Notes: generated by a model not told the origin, from the sequence alone. A stretch of 64,000 nucleotides of DNA from Aliirhizobium smilacinae (GCF_006335145.1 NZ_VDMN01000003.1:558001-622000); one strand, 5' to 3'; shown: positions 27,824 to 36,549, counted from the stretch's first letter. Numbers and translations: made by a program.

Positions 27824-29050
27824 CTAGGTCTTGGTGAGCTTGATGATGGTGGATTGCCCGCCGCCTCGCTGTTCTGTCACAGCATAAACTGCGCCGTCCG
27901 GCCCCACTTTGACGTCGCGGATCCGGGCATCGAGCGGCACGCGTTCCTCATGGGCCACCCGGTCGCCATCCATGTGAAGAACAACGACGCCTTGGCTAAC
28001 GAGGCCGCCGACCAGAAAGGCGTTCTTCCATTCGGGAATGGCATCGCCGTCATAAAAAGCCATGCCCGAGGGGCCTATTACCGGGTCCCAGTAATAGACG
28101 GGCTGCTCCGTCTGGGCATTCTCGGTGATGCCCTTGCCGACTGCGCTGCCGCTGTATTCGACACCATAGGTGACTTCCGGCCAGCCGTAATTTTTGCCGG
28201 GTTCCGGCCTGTTCAACTCGTCGCCGCCACGCGGGCCGTGTTCGACTGTCCAGAGGCGTCCCTGGCCATCCAGCGCGGCGGATTGCATGTTACGGTGGCC
28301 AAGGCTCCAGATTTCCGGCTGCGCGCCTTCTGTGTTGACGAAAGGATTGTCGGGCAGGGCTTTTCCGTTCATATCGATCCGGAAGACTTTTCCCAGCCCG
28401 CTGCCGAGTTCCTGTGCCTGCACGCGCGGTTCGCGGTCGGAGCGTTCCCCAACCGTCACGTAAAGTTCGTTGGCCGGACCGAATGTAAGGCGTGAACCAA
28501 AATGCGAACGCCCGTCGTAAGCCGGTGTCTGGCGGAAGATGACGTTGACGTTTTCAAGCTTGCCGCCGCCGTTGTCGTCGGCCACGAGTTTTGCCGAGGC
28601 GACCGATGTGCCGTTGCCGTCCTGGCGTGGTTCCGAGAAGGAAAAGAAGATCATGCCGGACGTGGCGTAGTCCGGCGCCAATGCAACGTCGAGCAATCCT
28701 CCCTGGCCGCCGAATGCCACTTTCGGAACGCCGGCGATTGCCGGGCCGGCCTCACCTTCTTCCGAGATGATGTGCATGGCGCCCTGTTTGGCGGTGACCA
28801 GCATGCGGCCATCGGGCAGAAACTCCATCGCCCACAGATGCGGTAGCCCTTCGGCCACAACTTCGGTGGCGATCTTCGGTATCGATGCGGGCTGTGGCGC
28901 GCGCGTCTGATTTTCGAAAGCGGGCTTCTGGTTGGGAGCGTTGGCGCGCCCGGTTTCAGCGGGCTGGTTCGCATTCTGAGCGAGGGTCGGAGCGGAGATG
29001 AGTGCGGATGAAATCGCCGTGCAGGCGAGCAGGAGGCTGAGGCGTTTCAT
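27824..29050 (-). CDS. PQQ-dependent aldose sugar dehydrogenase-like protein (GSDH family), exported
   Basis: This 408-aa exported beta-propeller protein belongs to the soluble glucose/sorbosone dehydrogenase family (Asd/YliI type), which oxidises aldoses in the periplasm using pyrroloquinoline quinone. The signal peptide ends SAPTLAQ. Family segments are LPHLWAMEFLPDGRMLVT, HFGSRLTFGPANELYVTVGERSD, GHRNMQSAALDGQGRLWTVEHGPRGGDELN, and a C-terminal IRDVKVGPDGAVYAVTEQ (all in parts). GGGAG lies five bases before the ATG at 29050. PQQ synthesis genes are not in the window. Confidence 0.88.
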   Translation of the reverse strand: MKRLSLLLACTAISSALISAPTLAQNANQPAETGRANAPNQKPAFENQTRAPQPASIPKIATEVVAEGLPHLWAMEFLPDGRMLVTAKQGAMHIISEEGEAGPAIAGVPKVAFGGQGGLLDVALAPDYATSGMIFFSFSEPRQDGNGTSVASAKLVADDNGGGKLENVNVIFRQTPAYDGRSHFGSRLTFGPANELYVTVGERSDREPRVQAQELGSGLGKVFRIDMNGKALPDNPFVNTEGAQPEIWSLGHRNMQSAALDGQGRLWTVEHGPRGGDELNRPEPGKNYGWPEVTYGVEYSGSAVGKGITENAQTEQPVYYWDPVIGPSGMAFYDGDAIPEWKNAFLVGGLVSQGVVVLHMDGDRVAHEERVPLDARIRDVKVGPDGAVYAVTEQRGGGQSTIIKLTKT

Positions 29051-29216
29051 TCTATCTCCCTTCAAAATGGACGTCGTGATTCAGATAGGGTGGTCAGACC
29101 GAAGTGCCGAACACGGTCCGATCAAGTTTAGTTTATGGCGTCGGTTGTCGGGGCGGTGGGCTTGAGAGATTGAATCCGCAAAATCATTCAGGCTGTTGAT
29201 CCGGATGTTTTTTCCG

Positions 29217-30353
29217 TCATAGCCCCAGGAAGGTCAGCATCACGAAGGTGGCGAAAAGTACGAAATGGGTCATGCCCTCGATCGCGTTCGTCTGTCCGTC
29301 ATTGAGGTTGATTGCAGCAACAACGAGCGTGATCGCAACCATGACGGTCTGTACCGGCGTCATCGCCATGATGAAGGGCTGGCCGGTGTAAAGCGCGATC
29401 GCTTCCATGACGGGTACCGTCAGGATGACGGTCGAAAGCGAGGCTCCCATGGCGATGTTGACGACCGACTGCATGCGGTTCTTCAGCGCTGCGCGCAGTG
29501 CCGTCAGGATTTCCGGTGCAGCTGAAATTGATGCGACGACGACGGCCATTAGCGCGGGTGGTGCCCCTGATCCTTCCAATCCCTCGTTGAGGAAAGCCGA
29601 CATGAATTCGGCCAGGAAGCCGATGATCAACACGCCGATCAGGATTATGGCAATGGAGACGCTCGCCGGCTCGTTGCGAGCCTCTCGCTGTTGCGCGGCT
29701 TCCGGCTTTTGGCCAGCCGTGGCGGCCCCCTTCGAGGCGGAAACGGGAGCGCCGCTGGTGCGAGTATAGCTGTAGCTGAAGAAATAGCTGTGCGTGCCCA
29801 CCTGCATGCGCAGGAACACGGCATAAAGAGCGATCATCGCGGCGATGGTGAAGGCGGAATAATAGTGCCATTTTGCTTCCGGAATGAATTCCGGAACGAT
29901 CATCGATATGCCCATGGCCGTGAGGATCATGGCGCTGTAGGTGCGGCTCGAGTCATCGTTATAGGGCTGCTCGCCATGCCTGATGCCGCCGATCAGGGCC
30001 GCGAGCCCGATGATGCCGTTGATATCCAGCATGACCGCCGAATAGATCGTATCACGCACCAGTGTCGGTGAGGTGCTGCTTCCCATCATGATCGCAAGGA
30101 TCAGCACTTCCACCGCAACGGCAGAAAGGGTGAGGATCATCGTGCCGTATGGGTCGCCGACCTTGTGGGCCAGCACTTCCGCATGATGGGCAACGCGGGT
30201 GGAGGTCATGACGATGACGACGATGAGGGCGCAGGCCGCAATCATCGATACGAATTGTCCTTGCTCGAGAAGAGTGTGCTCGAAAAGGTAGGACAGGACC
30301 GCAAACCCGAATGCGATGAGAAGAAAACTCTCCTGTTTGACAAGTGACATCAT
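29217..30353 (-). CDS. Calcium/proton antiporter (ChaA/Cax family)
   Basis: This 378-aa inner-membrane protein has about eleven helices and belongs to the CaCA superfamily. It is predicted to export Ca2+, or Na+/K+ in ChaA, in exchange for protons. Two inverted alpha repeats are visible: GTMILTLSAVAVEVLILAIMMG and SISAAPEILTALRAALKNRM (in parts), each with the key acidic residue (Glu). A hydrophilic loop at about 210-250 is rich in Ala, Gln and Glu. The gene stands alone, with 166 bases to the sugar-dehydrogenase start. Ion choice cannot be decided here. Confidence 0.88.
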   Translation of the reverse strand: MMSLVKQESFLLIAFGFAVLSYLFEHTLLEQGQFVSMIAACALIVVIVMTSTRVAHHAEVLAHKVGDPYGTMILTLSAVAVEVLILAIMMGSSTSPTLVRDTIYSAVMLDINGIIGLAALIGGIRHGEQPYNDDSSRTYSAMILTAMGISMIVPEFIPEAKWHYYSAFTIAAMIALYAVFLRMQVGTHSYFFSYSYTRTSGAPVSASKGAATAGQKPEAAQQREARNEPASVSIAIILIGVLIIGFLAEFMSAFLNEGLEGSGAPPALMAVVVASISAAPEILTALRAALKNRMQSVVNIAMGASLSTVILTVPVMEAIALYTGQPFIMAMTPVQTVMVAITLVVAAINLNDGQTNAIEGMTHFVLFATFVMLTFLGL

Positions 30354-30576
30354 TCTCTACGCGCGCTCCTTTTGATGGTGGTGATCTAACGCTGCAGCGC
30401 ACCGCATCAAGCGCGCTGTGCCACGGGGTAGGGCATTTGCGCTATTTGGATGATAATGCCATTATTTCGTTTGTGGCCTGGAACTTTGCTTCGGTATTCC
30501 GCATCTTCACCACGGTGCCGTAGCCGGAAAGATTTTCCGACATGTATTGTGATGCGGCCACGCGTAAGGAGGAAGT

Positions 30577-30843
30577 ATGACCAAGGTCGTTTACAAGATC
30601 GTGCCGCATGACGGCGGTTGGGCCTATCGTCTCGGCGACGTTTTCTCCGAGACTTTTCCAAGCCGATCGGATGCAATGCAGGCTGCCCGTATCGTTGCCG
30701 CGGAGCAGCAGGTGGGTGGCGAACCGGAAGAGATCAGCTGGCAGGATGATAAGGGTGCCTGGCATAGCGAACACAGCGACGGCGGCGATCGCCCGGAAGC
30801 AGAAGTTCAGGACGGTGACGGAGAGACGGCCGGCGCGCGATAG
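30577..30843 (+). CDS. DUF2188-like small protein
   Basis: This 88-aa soluble protein resembles DUF2188 proteins, short sequences with a GGWAYRLGDVFSETFPSRSDAMQAAR-type core (in parts) and no known activity. The C-terminal third is acidic and low in complexity. AAGGAGGA is well placed before the ATG at 30577. It is divergent from the antiporter gene and convergent with the Old Yellow Enzyme gene. The shape, a conserved 55-residue fold plus acidic tail, gives no mechanism. Confidence 0.78.
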   Translation: MTKVVYKIVPHDGGWAYRLGDVFSETFPSRSDAMQAARIVAAEQQVGGEPEEISWQDDKGAWHSEHSDGGDRPEAEVQDGDGETAGAR

Positions 30844-30886
30844 CAAGCACTTGCCGTGAGGCTTTGCGAGATTTGCGTGTGATAGC

Positions 30887-30909
30887 AAAAGGGCCGCATG
30901 CTGCGGCCC
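30887..30909 (-). terminator. Intrinsic terminator of the Old Yellow Enzyme gene
   Basis: An eight-pair perfect stem (GGGCCGCA/TGCGGCCC, loop of three) lies 17 bases after the stop. On the minus strand TTTTGC follows. Confidence 0.82.
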
Positions 30910-30926
30910 CAAGCTGTATCGAATTA

Positions 30927-32048
30927 TCAGGCGACGGCTTCCAGAGCCGGGTAATCGGTATAACCCTTGGCACCGCCGCCGTAGAAGGTCGTATTGTCCG
31001 GTGCGTTCAGCGAAGCGTTCGTTTGGAAGCGCTCGACAAGATCCGGGTTGGCGATGAACAGCTTGCCGAAGGCAACGGCGTCCGCATAACCGCTTTCCAC
31101 GGCCTGTTCTGCCGTTTCCTTGTCATAGCCGTTGTTGACCAGCCATGCGCCGGTGCCGCCGGCCTTGCGGTAGATATCCTTCAATTCATGATAATCGAAC
31201 GGCTTGTCGCCCTGGGTGAAGTTGCGGTCACCGCCGGTTGCGCCTTCGACAACGTGAATGAAGGAGAGGTTGCGTGAGCCGAGTTGCTCGACGAGGTGGT
31301 TGAACACCGCCTGTGGCTGGCTCTCGGTGATGTTATTGGCCGGCGTGACCGGTGAGAGACGGATCCCGACGCGTCCTGCGCCGATTTCCTTTGCCACGGC
31401 ATCGACGACTTCGAGCGCGAAACGGACGCGGTTTTCAATCGAGCCGCCATATTCGTCGGTGCGCTGGTTGGCGCCGTCCTTGAGGAACTGGTCGATCAGG
31501 TAACCGTTTGCGCCGTGGATCTCTACACCATCGAACCCGGCGTCAATTGCAGCGCGGGCACCCTTGGCATAGTCGGCGACAACACCTGCAATTTCGCCAG
31601 GCTCAAGCGCGCGCGGAGCCGAAGTCTCGGCGAAGGCGCCGTTGCCGTTTTCATCGATGATGTAGGTCTTGCCGCCGGCCGGGATTGCGGAGGGAGCAAC
31701 CGGTGCGTTGCCATTCGGCTGCAGGGAAACATGCGATACGCGGCCCACATGCCAGATCTGGGTGACGATCTTGCCGCCCTTCTTGTGAACGGCGTCGGTC
31801 ACTTTCTTCCAGCCTGCGATGGCTTCCGGGAGATAAAGGCCGGGAACATCAGCATAACCCTGGCCCTGCTGCGTCACTGGCGTACCTTCGGTAATCAGAA
31901 GGCCGGCCGAGGCGCGCTGTTCGTAATAGGCCGCATTGAGATCGTTCGGGATCGCCTTGGGCGAGCGATTGCGCGTCAACGGCGCCATGACGATCCTGTT
32001 CGCCAATTCGATATCGCCAAACTTCACCGGGTCGAAGAGTGTGGTCAT
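30927..32048 (-). CDS. Old Yellow Enzyme-family alkene reductase (NemA-like)
   Basis: This 373-aa FMN enzyme uses NAD(P)H to reduce activated C=C bonds and may reduce nitro compounds, like NemA. Family motifs are IVMAPLTRNRS, GLLITEGTPVTQQGQGY, QIWHVGRVSH, the catalytic region VEIHGANGYLIDQFLKDGANQRTDEYGGSIENR (in parts), and ARP-like LVNNGYDKETA. AAAGGA lies eight bases before the ATG at 32048; the longer frame to 32102 is unlikely. The ArsR-type gene ends 50 bases upstream on the same strand, so the pair is probably a redox- or electrophile-responsive operon, as in nemRA. Confidence 0.93.
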   Translation of the reverse strand: MTTLFDPVKFGDIELANRIVMAPLTRNRSPKAIPNDLNAAYYEQRASAGLLITEGTPVTQQGQGYADVPGLYLPEAIAGWKKVTDAVHKKGGKIVTQIWHVGRVSHVSLQPNGNAPVAPSAIPAGGKTYIIDENGNGAFAETSAPRALEPGEIAGVVADYAKGARAAIDAGFDGVEIHGANGYLIDQFLKDGANQRTDEYGGSIENRVRFALEVVDAVAKEIGAGRVGIRLSPVTPANNITESQPQAVFNHLVEQLGSRNLSFIHVVEGATGGDRNFTQGDKPFDYHELKDIYRKAGGTGAWLVNNGYDKETAEQAVESGYADAVAFGKLFIANPDLVERFQTNASLNAPDNTTFYGGGAKGYTDYPALEAVA

Positions 32049-32098
32049 TGCGGAAGTCCTTTTGCCTTTGGCTTGGAGGATCTTGGGAGGAAGCCTAA

Positions 32099-32401
32099 TC
32101 AAAGTGTCGATTTCAGCTCTTTCAGGAAGGTCGCGATGGTTTCTTCGTCGCGGCTATAGAATGCCCACTGACCGACACGGTTCGTCTTGAGCAATCCGGC
32201 CTTTTCGAGCGTGGCAAGATGGGCGGATACCGTCGATTGCGACAGGCCGCATTTCTTTTCGAACTGGTTGGCGCAGATGCCCATTTCCAGCGGATGTGCC
32301 TGATCGCAGAAATTCTGTTCAGGTTCGCGCATCCATTCGAGAAACGACACCCGTACAGGGTGAGCCAGCGCTTTTAGAATTTCCGTCTTGTCTGTTTTCA
32401 T
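32099..32401 (-). CDS. ArsR-family winged-helix repressor
   Basis: This 100-aa regulator has the ArsR fold: LKALAHPVRVSFLEWM at the start, the recognition region CGLSQSTVSAHLATLEKAGLLKT, and the wing NRVGQWAFYSRDEE. Several Cys (residues 32, 43, 51 or nearby) could sense thiol-reactive compounds, but the classical ELCVCDL metal site is absent. It precedes the Old Yellow Enzyme gene and probably controls that operon. In Sinorhizobium meliloti an ArsR gene also lies across the AbcR intergenic region from lsrB, matching this order. Confidence 0.9.
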   Translation of the reverse strand: MKTDKTEILKALAHPVRVSFLEWMREPEQNFCDQAHPLEMGICANQFEKKCGLSQSTVSAHLATLEKAGLLKTNRVGQWAFYSRDEETIATFLKELKSTL

Positions 32402-32454
32402 CGCATATCGCCTTCATTCGATATGTAGATCGTACTTTTCCGATTTAAAGAGGC

Positions 32455-32564
32455 AAAAAAATCGGGCCAACGGATTTCTCCGTGGCCCGTCAATTGTGAA
32501 GGTCAAATAACCTCCAGAGGGGAACAGCCGACGCGGATGGCGGGAAACCATCGAGCCGTCGACT
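32455..32564 (-). ncRNA. abcR: AbcR-type (alpha-r15) trans-acting sRNA, copy next to arsR
   Basis: This ~110-nt sRNA gene lies on the minus strand between lsrB and arsR. Its 3' end is an intrinsic terminator (stem at 32463-32489, then seven Ts at 32455-32461). The middle carries TGTTCCCCTCTGGAGG, a pyrimidine-rich element able to pair with ribosome-binding sites. That core and the terminator are shared with the second copy 230 bases upstream. The promoter CTTGTC-N17-CCATAT sets the start near 32564. Two tandem AbcR genes between lsrB and an arsR gene is the known S. meliloti order. AbcR RNAs use Hfq and repress ABC-transporter mRNAs. I do not assign copy number 1 or 2. Confidence 0.82.
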
Positions 32565-32571
32565 GATTTCA

Positions 32572-32600
32572 ATATGGGTTGCGATGCGGCTCGCGACAAG
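32572..32600 (-). promoter_or_regulatory. Promoter of the arsR-proximal AbcR-type sRNA
   Basis: CTTGTC (32595-32600) and CCATAT (32572-32577) are spaced by 17 bases on the minus strand, close to the rhizobial housekeeping consensus CTTGAC/CTATAT. Transcription would start about seven bases on, near 32564. Confidence 0.6.
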
Positions 32601-32681
32601 GGGCTTGGTGAAGATATTAAACGCAAGGGCTTGTTTTGCCTGCTGCAGATTGGCGCAGCTTCCGTCCCGGCGGCAGATGGA

Positions 32682-32761
32682 AGGCAAAAAAAGAGGGCCA
32701 CCGGATTACTCCAGGGCCCTTTTAAGTGTGAAGGTCAAAATGAACCTCCAGAGGGGAACAG
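32682..32761. repeat. Second copy of a ~75-bp imperfect direct repeat (first copy 32451-32527)
   Basis: The two segments share AGGC-A7 at one end, an imperfect GGGCC hairpin, TGTGAAGGTCAAA, and an almost unbroken AACCTCCAGAGGGGAACAG. Weaker similarity extends about 50 bases further. The repeat is explained by the two homologous sRNA genes. Confidence 0.85.
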
Positions 32762-32805
32762 CTGCTGCGGTGGAACTGGGAGGAAAGCCACCATATGCAT
32801 CAGCT
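32686..32805 (-). ncRNA. abcR: AbcR-type (alpha-r15) trans-acting sRNA, copy next to lsrB
   Basis: This is the second ~120-nt homologue, nearer to lsrB. The terminator stem (32695-32719) is followed by seven Ts (32686-32692). It shares the TGTTCCCCTCTGGAGG core with the other copy, but its 5' third differs and contains TTTCCTCCC, another sequence able to pair with ribosome-binding sites. The promoter TTGCGC-N17-CATATC sets the start near 32805. Divergent 5' regions with a common core suggest partly different target sets, as reported for AbcR1 and AbcR2 in S. meliloti. Control by LsrB/VtlR is known in relatives and is inferred here. Confidence 0.82.
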
Positions 32806-32811
32806 GAGTGC

Positions 32812-32840
32812 GATATGATGGTTTTTTGTGCATTGCGCAA
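32812..32840 (-). promoter_or_regulatory. Promoter of the lsrB-proximal AbcR-type sRNA
   Basis: TTGCGC (32835-32840) and CATATC (32812-32817) are spaced by 17 bases on the minus strand. The -35 box is weak, which would fit dependence on an activator such as LsrB. Confidence 0.5.
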
Positions 32841-32951
32841 TCATATTTTGTGCAGGCCTGCCATGTTTTGAGCGCATGGCTTCCGTCGTAAAACTTGCAT
32901 AAATGCAAGAGCAGCGCGTTGATCCTTGGGATTCGCCTGATATGCCGGGAC

Positions 32952-33854
32952 TTAGAAGTTCCAGTTTCTGGCTTTTGCGACGATGAAATCGCGGAAGACC
33001 TTCAGCTTTGCTGCGTTCTTCATTTCATCCGGGTAGCAGAAATAGGTGTCGAAGGTGGGGATGTCCGCGTTGATCGCCAGCTGGATCAGGCCGGGGTCGC
33101 GCCCGACGATATAATCCGGCAGAACGGCGATGCCGATGCCGAGCAGGCAGGCGCGCTTGATCGACGTCTGGCTGTTGATCTGCAGGTGCGGAGCCCGCGT
33201 GTTGTCGGAGTTGCGACCGGCATATTCGAGCCAGTTGACGTCCAGCAGATAGTTCGGGGCAGGTTCGCCGAACGTGATGATGCGGTGCTGGTCCAGGTCC
33301 TCTATCGTCTGCGGTTCGCCGAAGCGGTTGATATAGGAGGGGGCCGCGTAGACGTGCATGTGGACCGTGAACAGCTTGCGCTGAATGAGGTCCGACTGCT
33401 GCGGTTGGCGAAGCCTGATGGCGCAGTCGGCGTGACGCATGTTGACGTCGACTTCCTCGTTGTCGAGGATGAGCTGTACCGACATTTCAGGATAAAGCTG
33501 CAGAAATTCCTGCACCTTGTCCGTCAGCCAGCCTTGGCCGAGGCCGACTGTCGTGGTGACGCGCAGCTTGCCGGAAGGCTTGTCGGTCGTCTCTGTGAGC
33601 TGAACCTTGACCGTTTCCAGCTTGAGGAGAACGTCATGGGCTGTCCGGTAGAGCAGTTCGCCCTGTTCGGTCAGAATAAGCCCGCGGGCGTGGCGATGAA
33701 AAAGCTTCACCCCCACGTCCTGCTCGAGTGCACTGACCTGGCGACTTATCGCCGACTGGGAGAGATGCAGCTTGTCGGCGGCGTGGGTGAACGAACCCGC
33801 TTCTGCTGCCGCATGGAAAATGCGCAGTTTATCCCAGTCCAGAGGAACGCCCAT
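32952..33854 (-). CDS. lsrB: LysR-family regulator LsrB/VtlR
   Basis: This 300-aa LysR regulator has an N-terminal helix-turn-helix (HAADKLHLSQSAISRQVSALEQ) and a ligand/redox domain. Its three cysteines are C144, C236 and C273. Allowing a two-residue offset they match, from memory, the cysteines of S. meliloti LsrB linked to redox sensing. The position directly after trxB (two bases between genes) and before tandem AbcR sRNAs also fits LsrB. There it controls oxidative-stress and lrp3-lpsCDE genes; the Brucella/Agrobacterium homologue VtlR controls abcR. Those targets are all present around this gene. Confidence 0.88.
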   Translation of the reverse strand: MGVPLDWDKLRIFHAAAEAGSFTHAADKLHLSQSAISRQVSALEQDVGVKLFHRHARGLILTEQGELLYRTAHDVLLKLETVKVQLTETTDKPSGKLRVTTTVGLGQGWLTDKVQEFLQLYPEMSVQLILDNEEVDVNMRHADCAIRLRQPQQSDLIQRKLFTVHMHVYAAPSYINRFGEPQTIEDLDQHRIITFGEPAPNYLLDVNWLEYAGRNSDNTRAPHLQINSQTSIKRACLLGIGIAVLPDYIVGRDPGLIQLAINADIPTFDTYFCYPDEMKNAAKLKVFRDFIVAKARNWNF

Positions 33855-33856
33855 GC

Positions 33857-34831
33857 TTACTCCGCGGCTATGGAGACCGGCTGAATGCCGGCCAGGTAAC
33901 GCTCGGCCTCAAGTGCGGCCATGCAGCCCATACCAGCGGCGGTGATCGCCTGCCGGAAGGTGTCGTCGGTCACGTCGCCTGCGGCAAAGATGCCGGGCAC
34001 GTCAGTCGCGGTCGAATCGGGCGCGGTCCAGAGATAACCGCCGGCCTTCATCCTGAGCTTGTCCTTGAACAGTTCTGTCGCGGGGGCATGGCCGATCGCG
34101 ACGAAAACGCCATGGATCGGTTGTTCCGTGATCGCGCCGGTCAGCGTGTTGCGCAGTTTCACGCCTTCAACCGAAGGCGGAAGCGGCGGCTTTGCCGGCT
34201 TTCCTGTGATTTCGTGGATCTCGGTATTCCACAAAACCTTGACATTCGCACGCTGGAACAGCCGCTCGCGGAGGATCTTCTCCGAGCGAAACTCGTCCCG
34301 GCGATGCACGACGGTCACGGATTTTGTGATGTTGGACAGATAGAGCGCTTCCTCGACGGCGGAATTGCCGCCGCCGACCACGATCACGTCCTTGTTGCGA
34401 TAGAAGAAGCCATCACAGGTGGCGCAGGCCGAGACGCCAAAGCCCTGGAAATGCTGTTCGCTCTCGATGCCCAGCCACTTCGCCTTGGCACCGGTCGCGA
34501 TAATGATCGTGTCGGCGGTCCAGACGGTGCCGGAATCGGTGCGGATGGTGAACGGCCGATTGTTCATCTCGACTTCGGTGACGAGGTCATTGACGATCTC
34601 GGCACCGACATGTGTCGCCTGCTTGAGCATCTGCTCCATCAGCCAGGGGCCCTGGATCGGATCGCCGAAGCCGGGGTAATTCTCGACATCGGTGGTGATC
34701 ATCAACTGACCGCCCTGTTCCATGCCGGCGATCAGGACCGGCTTCAGCATGGCGCGGGCGGCGTAGATGGCTGCCGTATATCCGGCGGGACCTGAACCGA
34801 TGATCAGCACTTCCGTGTGACGAGCGGACAT
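33857..34831 (-). CDS. trxB: Thioredoxin-disulfide reductase
   Basis: This 324-aa FAD enzyme reduces oxidised thioredoxin with NADPH in the cytosol. Motifs are the FAD site IIGSGPAGYTAAIYAARA, the redox-active ACATCDGFFY, the NADPH site VVGGGNSAVEEALYL with HRRDEFRSEK, and the C-terminal FAD contact GIFAAGDVTDDTFRQAITAAG (in parts). AAAGGAAG precedes the ATG at 34831; the longer frame to 34870 is unlikely. It is co-transcribed with lsrB. Confidence 0.97.
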   Translation of the reverse strand: MSARHTEVLIIGSGPAGYTAAIYAARAMLKPVLIAGMEQGGQLMITTDVENYPGFGDPIQGPWLMEQMLKQATHVGAEIVNDLVTEVEMNNRPFTIRTDSGTVWTADTIIIATGAKAKWLGIESEQHFQGFGVSACATCDGFFYRNKDVIVVGGGNSAVEEALYLSNITKSVTVVHRRDEFRSEKILRERLFQRANVKVLWNTEIHEITGKPAKPPLPPSVEGVKLRNTLTGAITEQPIHGVFVAIGHAPATELFKDKLRMKAGGYLWTAPDSTATDVPGIFAAGDVTDDTFRQAITAAGMGCMAALEAERYLAGIQPVSIAAE

Positions 34832-35148
34832 GAAAACTTCCTTTCGAAGGCGGATTGAACGTATACCCATATAGGAAGGGTGTTTTCGCTCTGCCGCTTT
34901 TTGACTGTCATCTAATGTCGATCCATGCGTCAGTGCAAGGGCAGGTTTGCATTAACAACAGGACAGTTGGTCGCGAGCGCATGGACCCGAAGGCCGGAAT
35001 CAGCTTGCAGATCTATGTGCAGTCTAAAAAATATCCCCGTATGCCTTGATCACCCTGTCTGGTGCACAGCGCGGTGGGGCTGTATTGGCTTATGCCTTGC
35101 GTTAAACGCTGTTTCGATTAAAAGCCATCCCATTCAAGGGGGAATACC
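34832..35148. other. Divergent promoter region trxB / lrp-like gene
   Basis: These 317 bases separate trxB from the lrp-led LPS genes. AAGGGGGAA near 35137 is the ribosome-binding site of the lrp-like gene. No RNA gene or strong hairpin is seen. As both flanking operons are LsrB-linked in relatives, LsrB sites (T-N11-A) are expected here but are too degenerate to mark by eye. Confidence 0.4.
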
Positions 35149-35616
35149 GTGCTCCGCGCCGATCTCGATGCCATCGATATAAAGATTCTGAAGGAGCTCC
35201 AACAGGACGGGCGCATCACGAATGTGGAGCTTGCCGAACGCGTCGGGATTTCCGCGCCACCCTGTCTGCGGCGTGTACGAAAGCTGGAAGAAGCGGGCAT
35301 CATCGAAGGTTATCATGCGCTGCTGAACGGCCAGAAGCTCGGCTTCGATCTCGTGGCTTTCTGCATGGTCGGCCTGAAACGCCAGTCGGACGCGGACTTG
35401 AAGGGGTTTGCTTCCAGAGTGCTGCAATGGCCGCTGGTGCGAGAGGCCTGGATGGTGAATGGAGACAGCGATTTTCTGCTGCGCTGCACCGCCGAAAACC
35501 TGACACAGTTCCAGGATTTCGTCATCGAAACACTGACCGCAGATGAGCATGTCGATACCGTTCGGACGATGCTGACGATCCGGCAGGTGAAGCAGCTTGG
35601 GTTGGTTGAAGTTTAA
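35149..35616 (+). CDS. Lrp/AsnC-family regulator (lrp3-like, heads the LPS genes)
   Basis: This 155-aa feast/famine regulator has an N-terminal helix-turn-helix (LQQDGRITNVELAERVGISAPPCLRRVRKLEEAGII, in parts) and a C-terminal RAM effector domain ending in VKQLGLVEV. The start is a GTG behind AAGGGGGAA. It is followed by three glycosyltransferase-like genes on the same strand. The order lrp-lpsC-lpsD-lpsE next to lpsB is the one I recall from S. meliloti, where LsrB activates the operon. The amino-acid effector is unknown. Confidence 0.92.
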   Translation: MLRADLDAIDIKILKELQQDGRITNVELAERVGISAPPCLRRVRKLEEAGIIEGYHALLNGQKLGFDLVAFCMVGLKRQSDADLKGFASRVLQWPLVREAWMVNGDSDFLLRCTAENLTQFQDFVIETLTADEHVDTVRTMLTIRQVKQLGLVEV

Positions 35617-35667
35617 GATTGCCCCGCCGTCTCGACATTGGAGAGCGGCGGCTTGAAGTTCGCAGGT

Positions 35668-36507
35668 ATGGACATGCTGACGCCCAAGAACACCCTTATC
35701 TGCATATTCTCGTATAATATGGGCGCAACGCTGGAACGTTGCATCCAGTCGACGATAAAGATGTGTGCAGGGTTCGAGACGATCCTGATCGACGATGCGA
35801 GTGAGGATCCCCGAACGGTCGAGTTGTTGAAAACGCAGCGACATCTTTTCCGTGAGGTGATCATTTCCAGAGAGCCCAAATTGGGCAAGAGGCATGGAAA
35901 CCTTTATCTGAATATTCAGAAGGCCTGCGCCTACGCTACTCAGTCAGGCTTCGAATTTTTGATGATGATTCAGGACGATATGCAGTTCGTCCGTCCATTT
36001 GACGAAAATATCGGCAAGCAATACGGCGATCTCTTCAACAGCGGCGATAAAGTCCTGCAGGTTGATCCCCGCTTTCTGAGGCGAGGGGAGTATGAGGTTC
36101 TAAAGGAGCGGCGCGCCTACCGCTACGACACGAGAACGTCCTATGCGGATGTCGGCATAGTTCATCTGGGGCGCCTGAACAGTATCAAATGGCAATTCCT
36201 TGAAGGCGAAAGAGCAAATAAGCAGGCGCTTACCGATCTCGGTTACGAGCGGCTTTTTCCCTTTACGCCGATAACCATGCATGTTCCCTTTCCGCGGGTT
36301 TACCGTGGCGGTAGAGGACGTTTCCGCGTGTTTCCCTTCAACCGTGGGAAATACGGGTTTGCGTATATGACAGAACAGGAAATGGCCGATATGGATGCCC
36401 GTCCTGTCGAACAGGTCCCTTTCTTCCGGGTTTTCTTGCGTCCGTATAATATGCGGCTTAGCCGGCTCCTTTATTGGTACCGAAAAGACAACAAGATTTT
36501 CACCTAG
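35668..36507 (+). CDS. GT2-type glycosyltransferase, LPS-core cluster (lpsC position)
   Basis: This is a GT-A-fold, family-2-like glycosyltransferase of about 279 aa. The N-terminus has the nucleotide-sugar-binding beginning LICIFSYNMGATLERCIQS and ILIDDASEDP. The metal-binding region appears as MMIQDDMQFV, an acidic D-D-M rather than DxD. The C-terminus is basic, without membrane helices. Start is uncertain: ATG 35668, ATG 35674 (spaced seven from GCAGG) or TTG 35638. It follows the lrp-like gene by about 50 bases. By position it corresponds to S. meliloti lpsC; the donor sugar is unknown. Confidence 0.78.
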   Translation: MDMLTPKNTLICIFSYNMGATLERCIQSTIKMCAGFETILIDDASEDPRTVELLKTQRHLFREVIISREPKLGKRHGNLYLNIQKACAYATQSGFEFLMMIQDDMQFVRPFDENIGKQYGDLFNSGDKVLQVDPRFLRRGEYEVLKERRAYRYDTRTSYADVGIVHLGRLNSIKWQFLEGERANKQALTDLGYERLFPFTPITMHVPFPRVYRGGRGRFRVFPFNRGKYGFAYMTEQEMADMDARPVEQVPFFRVFLRPYNMRLSRLLYWYRKDNKIFT

Positions 36508-36549
36508 CATTTCTGCCAGGCAGCGAACCGAGAATAGATCTGTCGTGCA

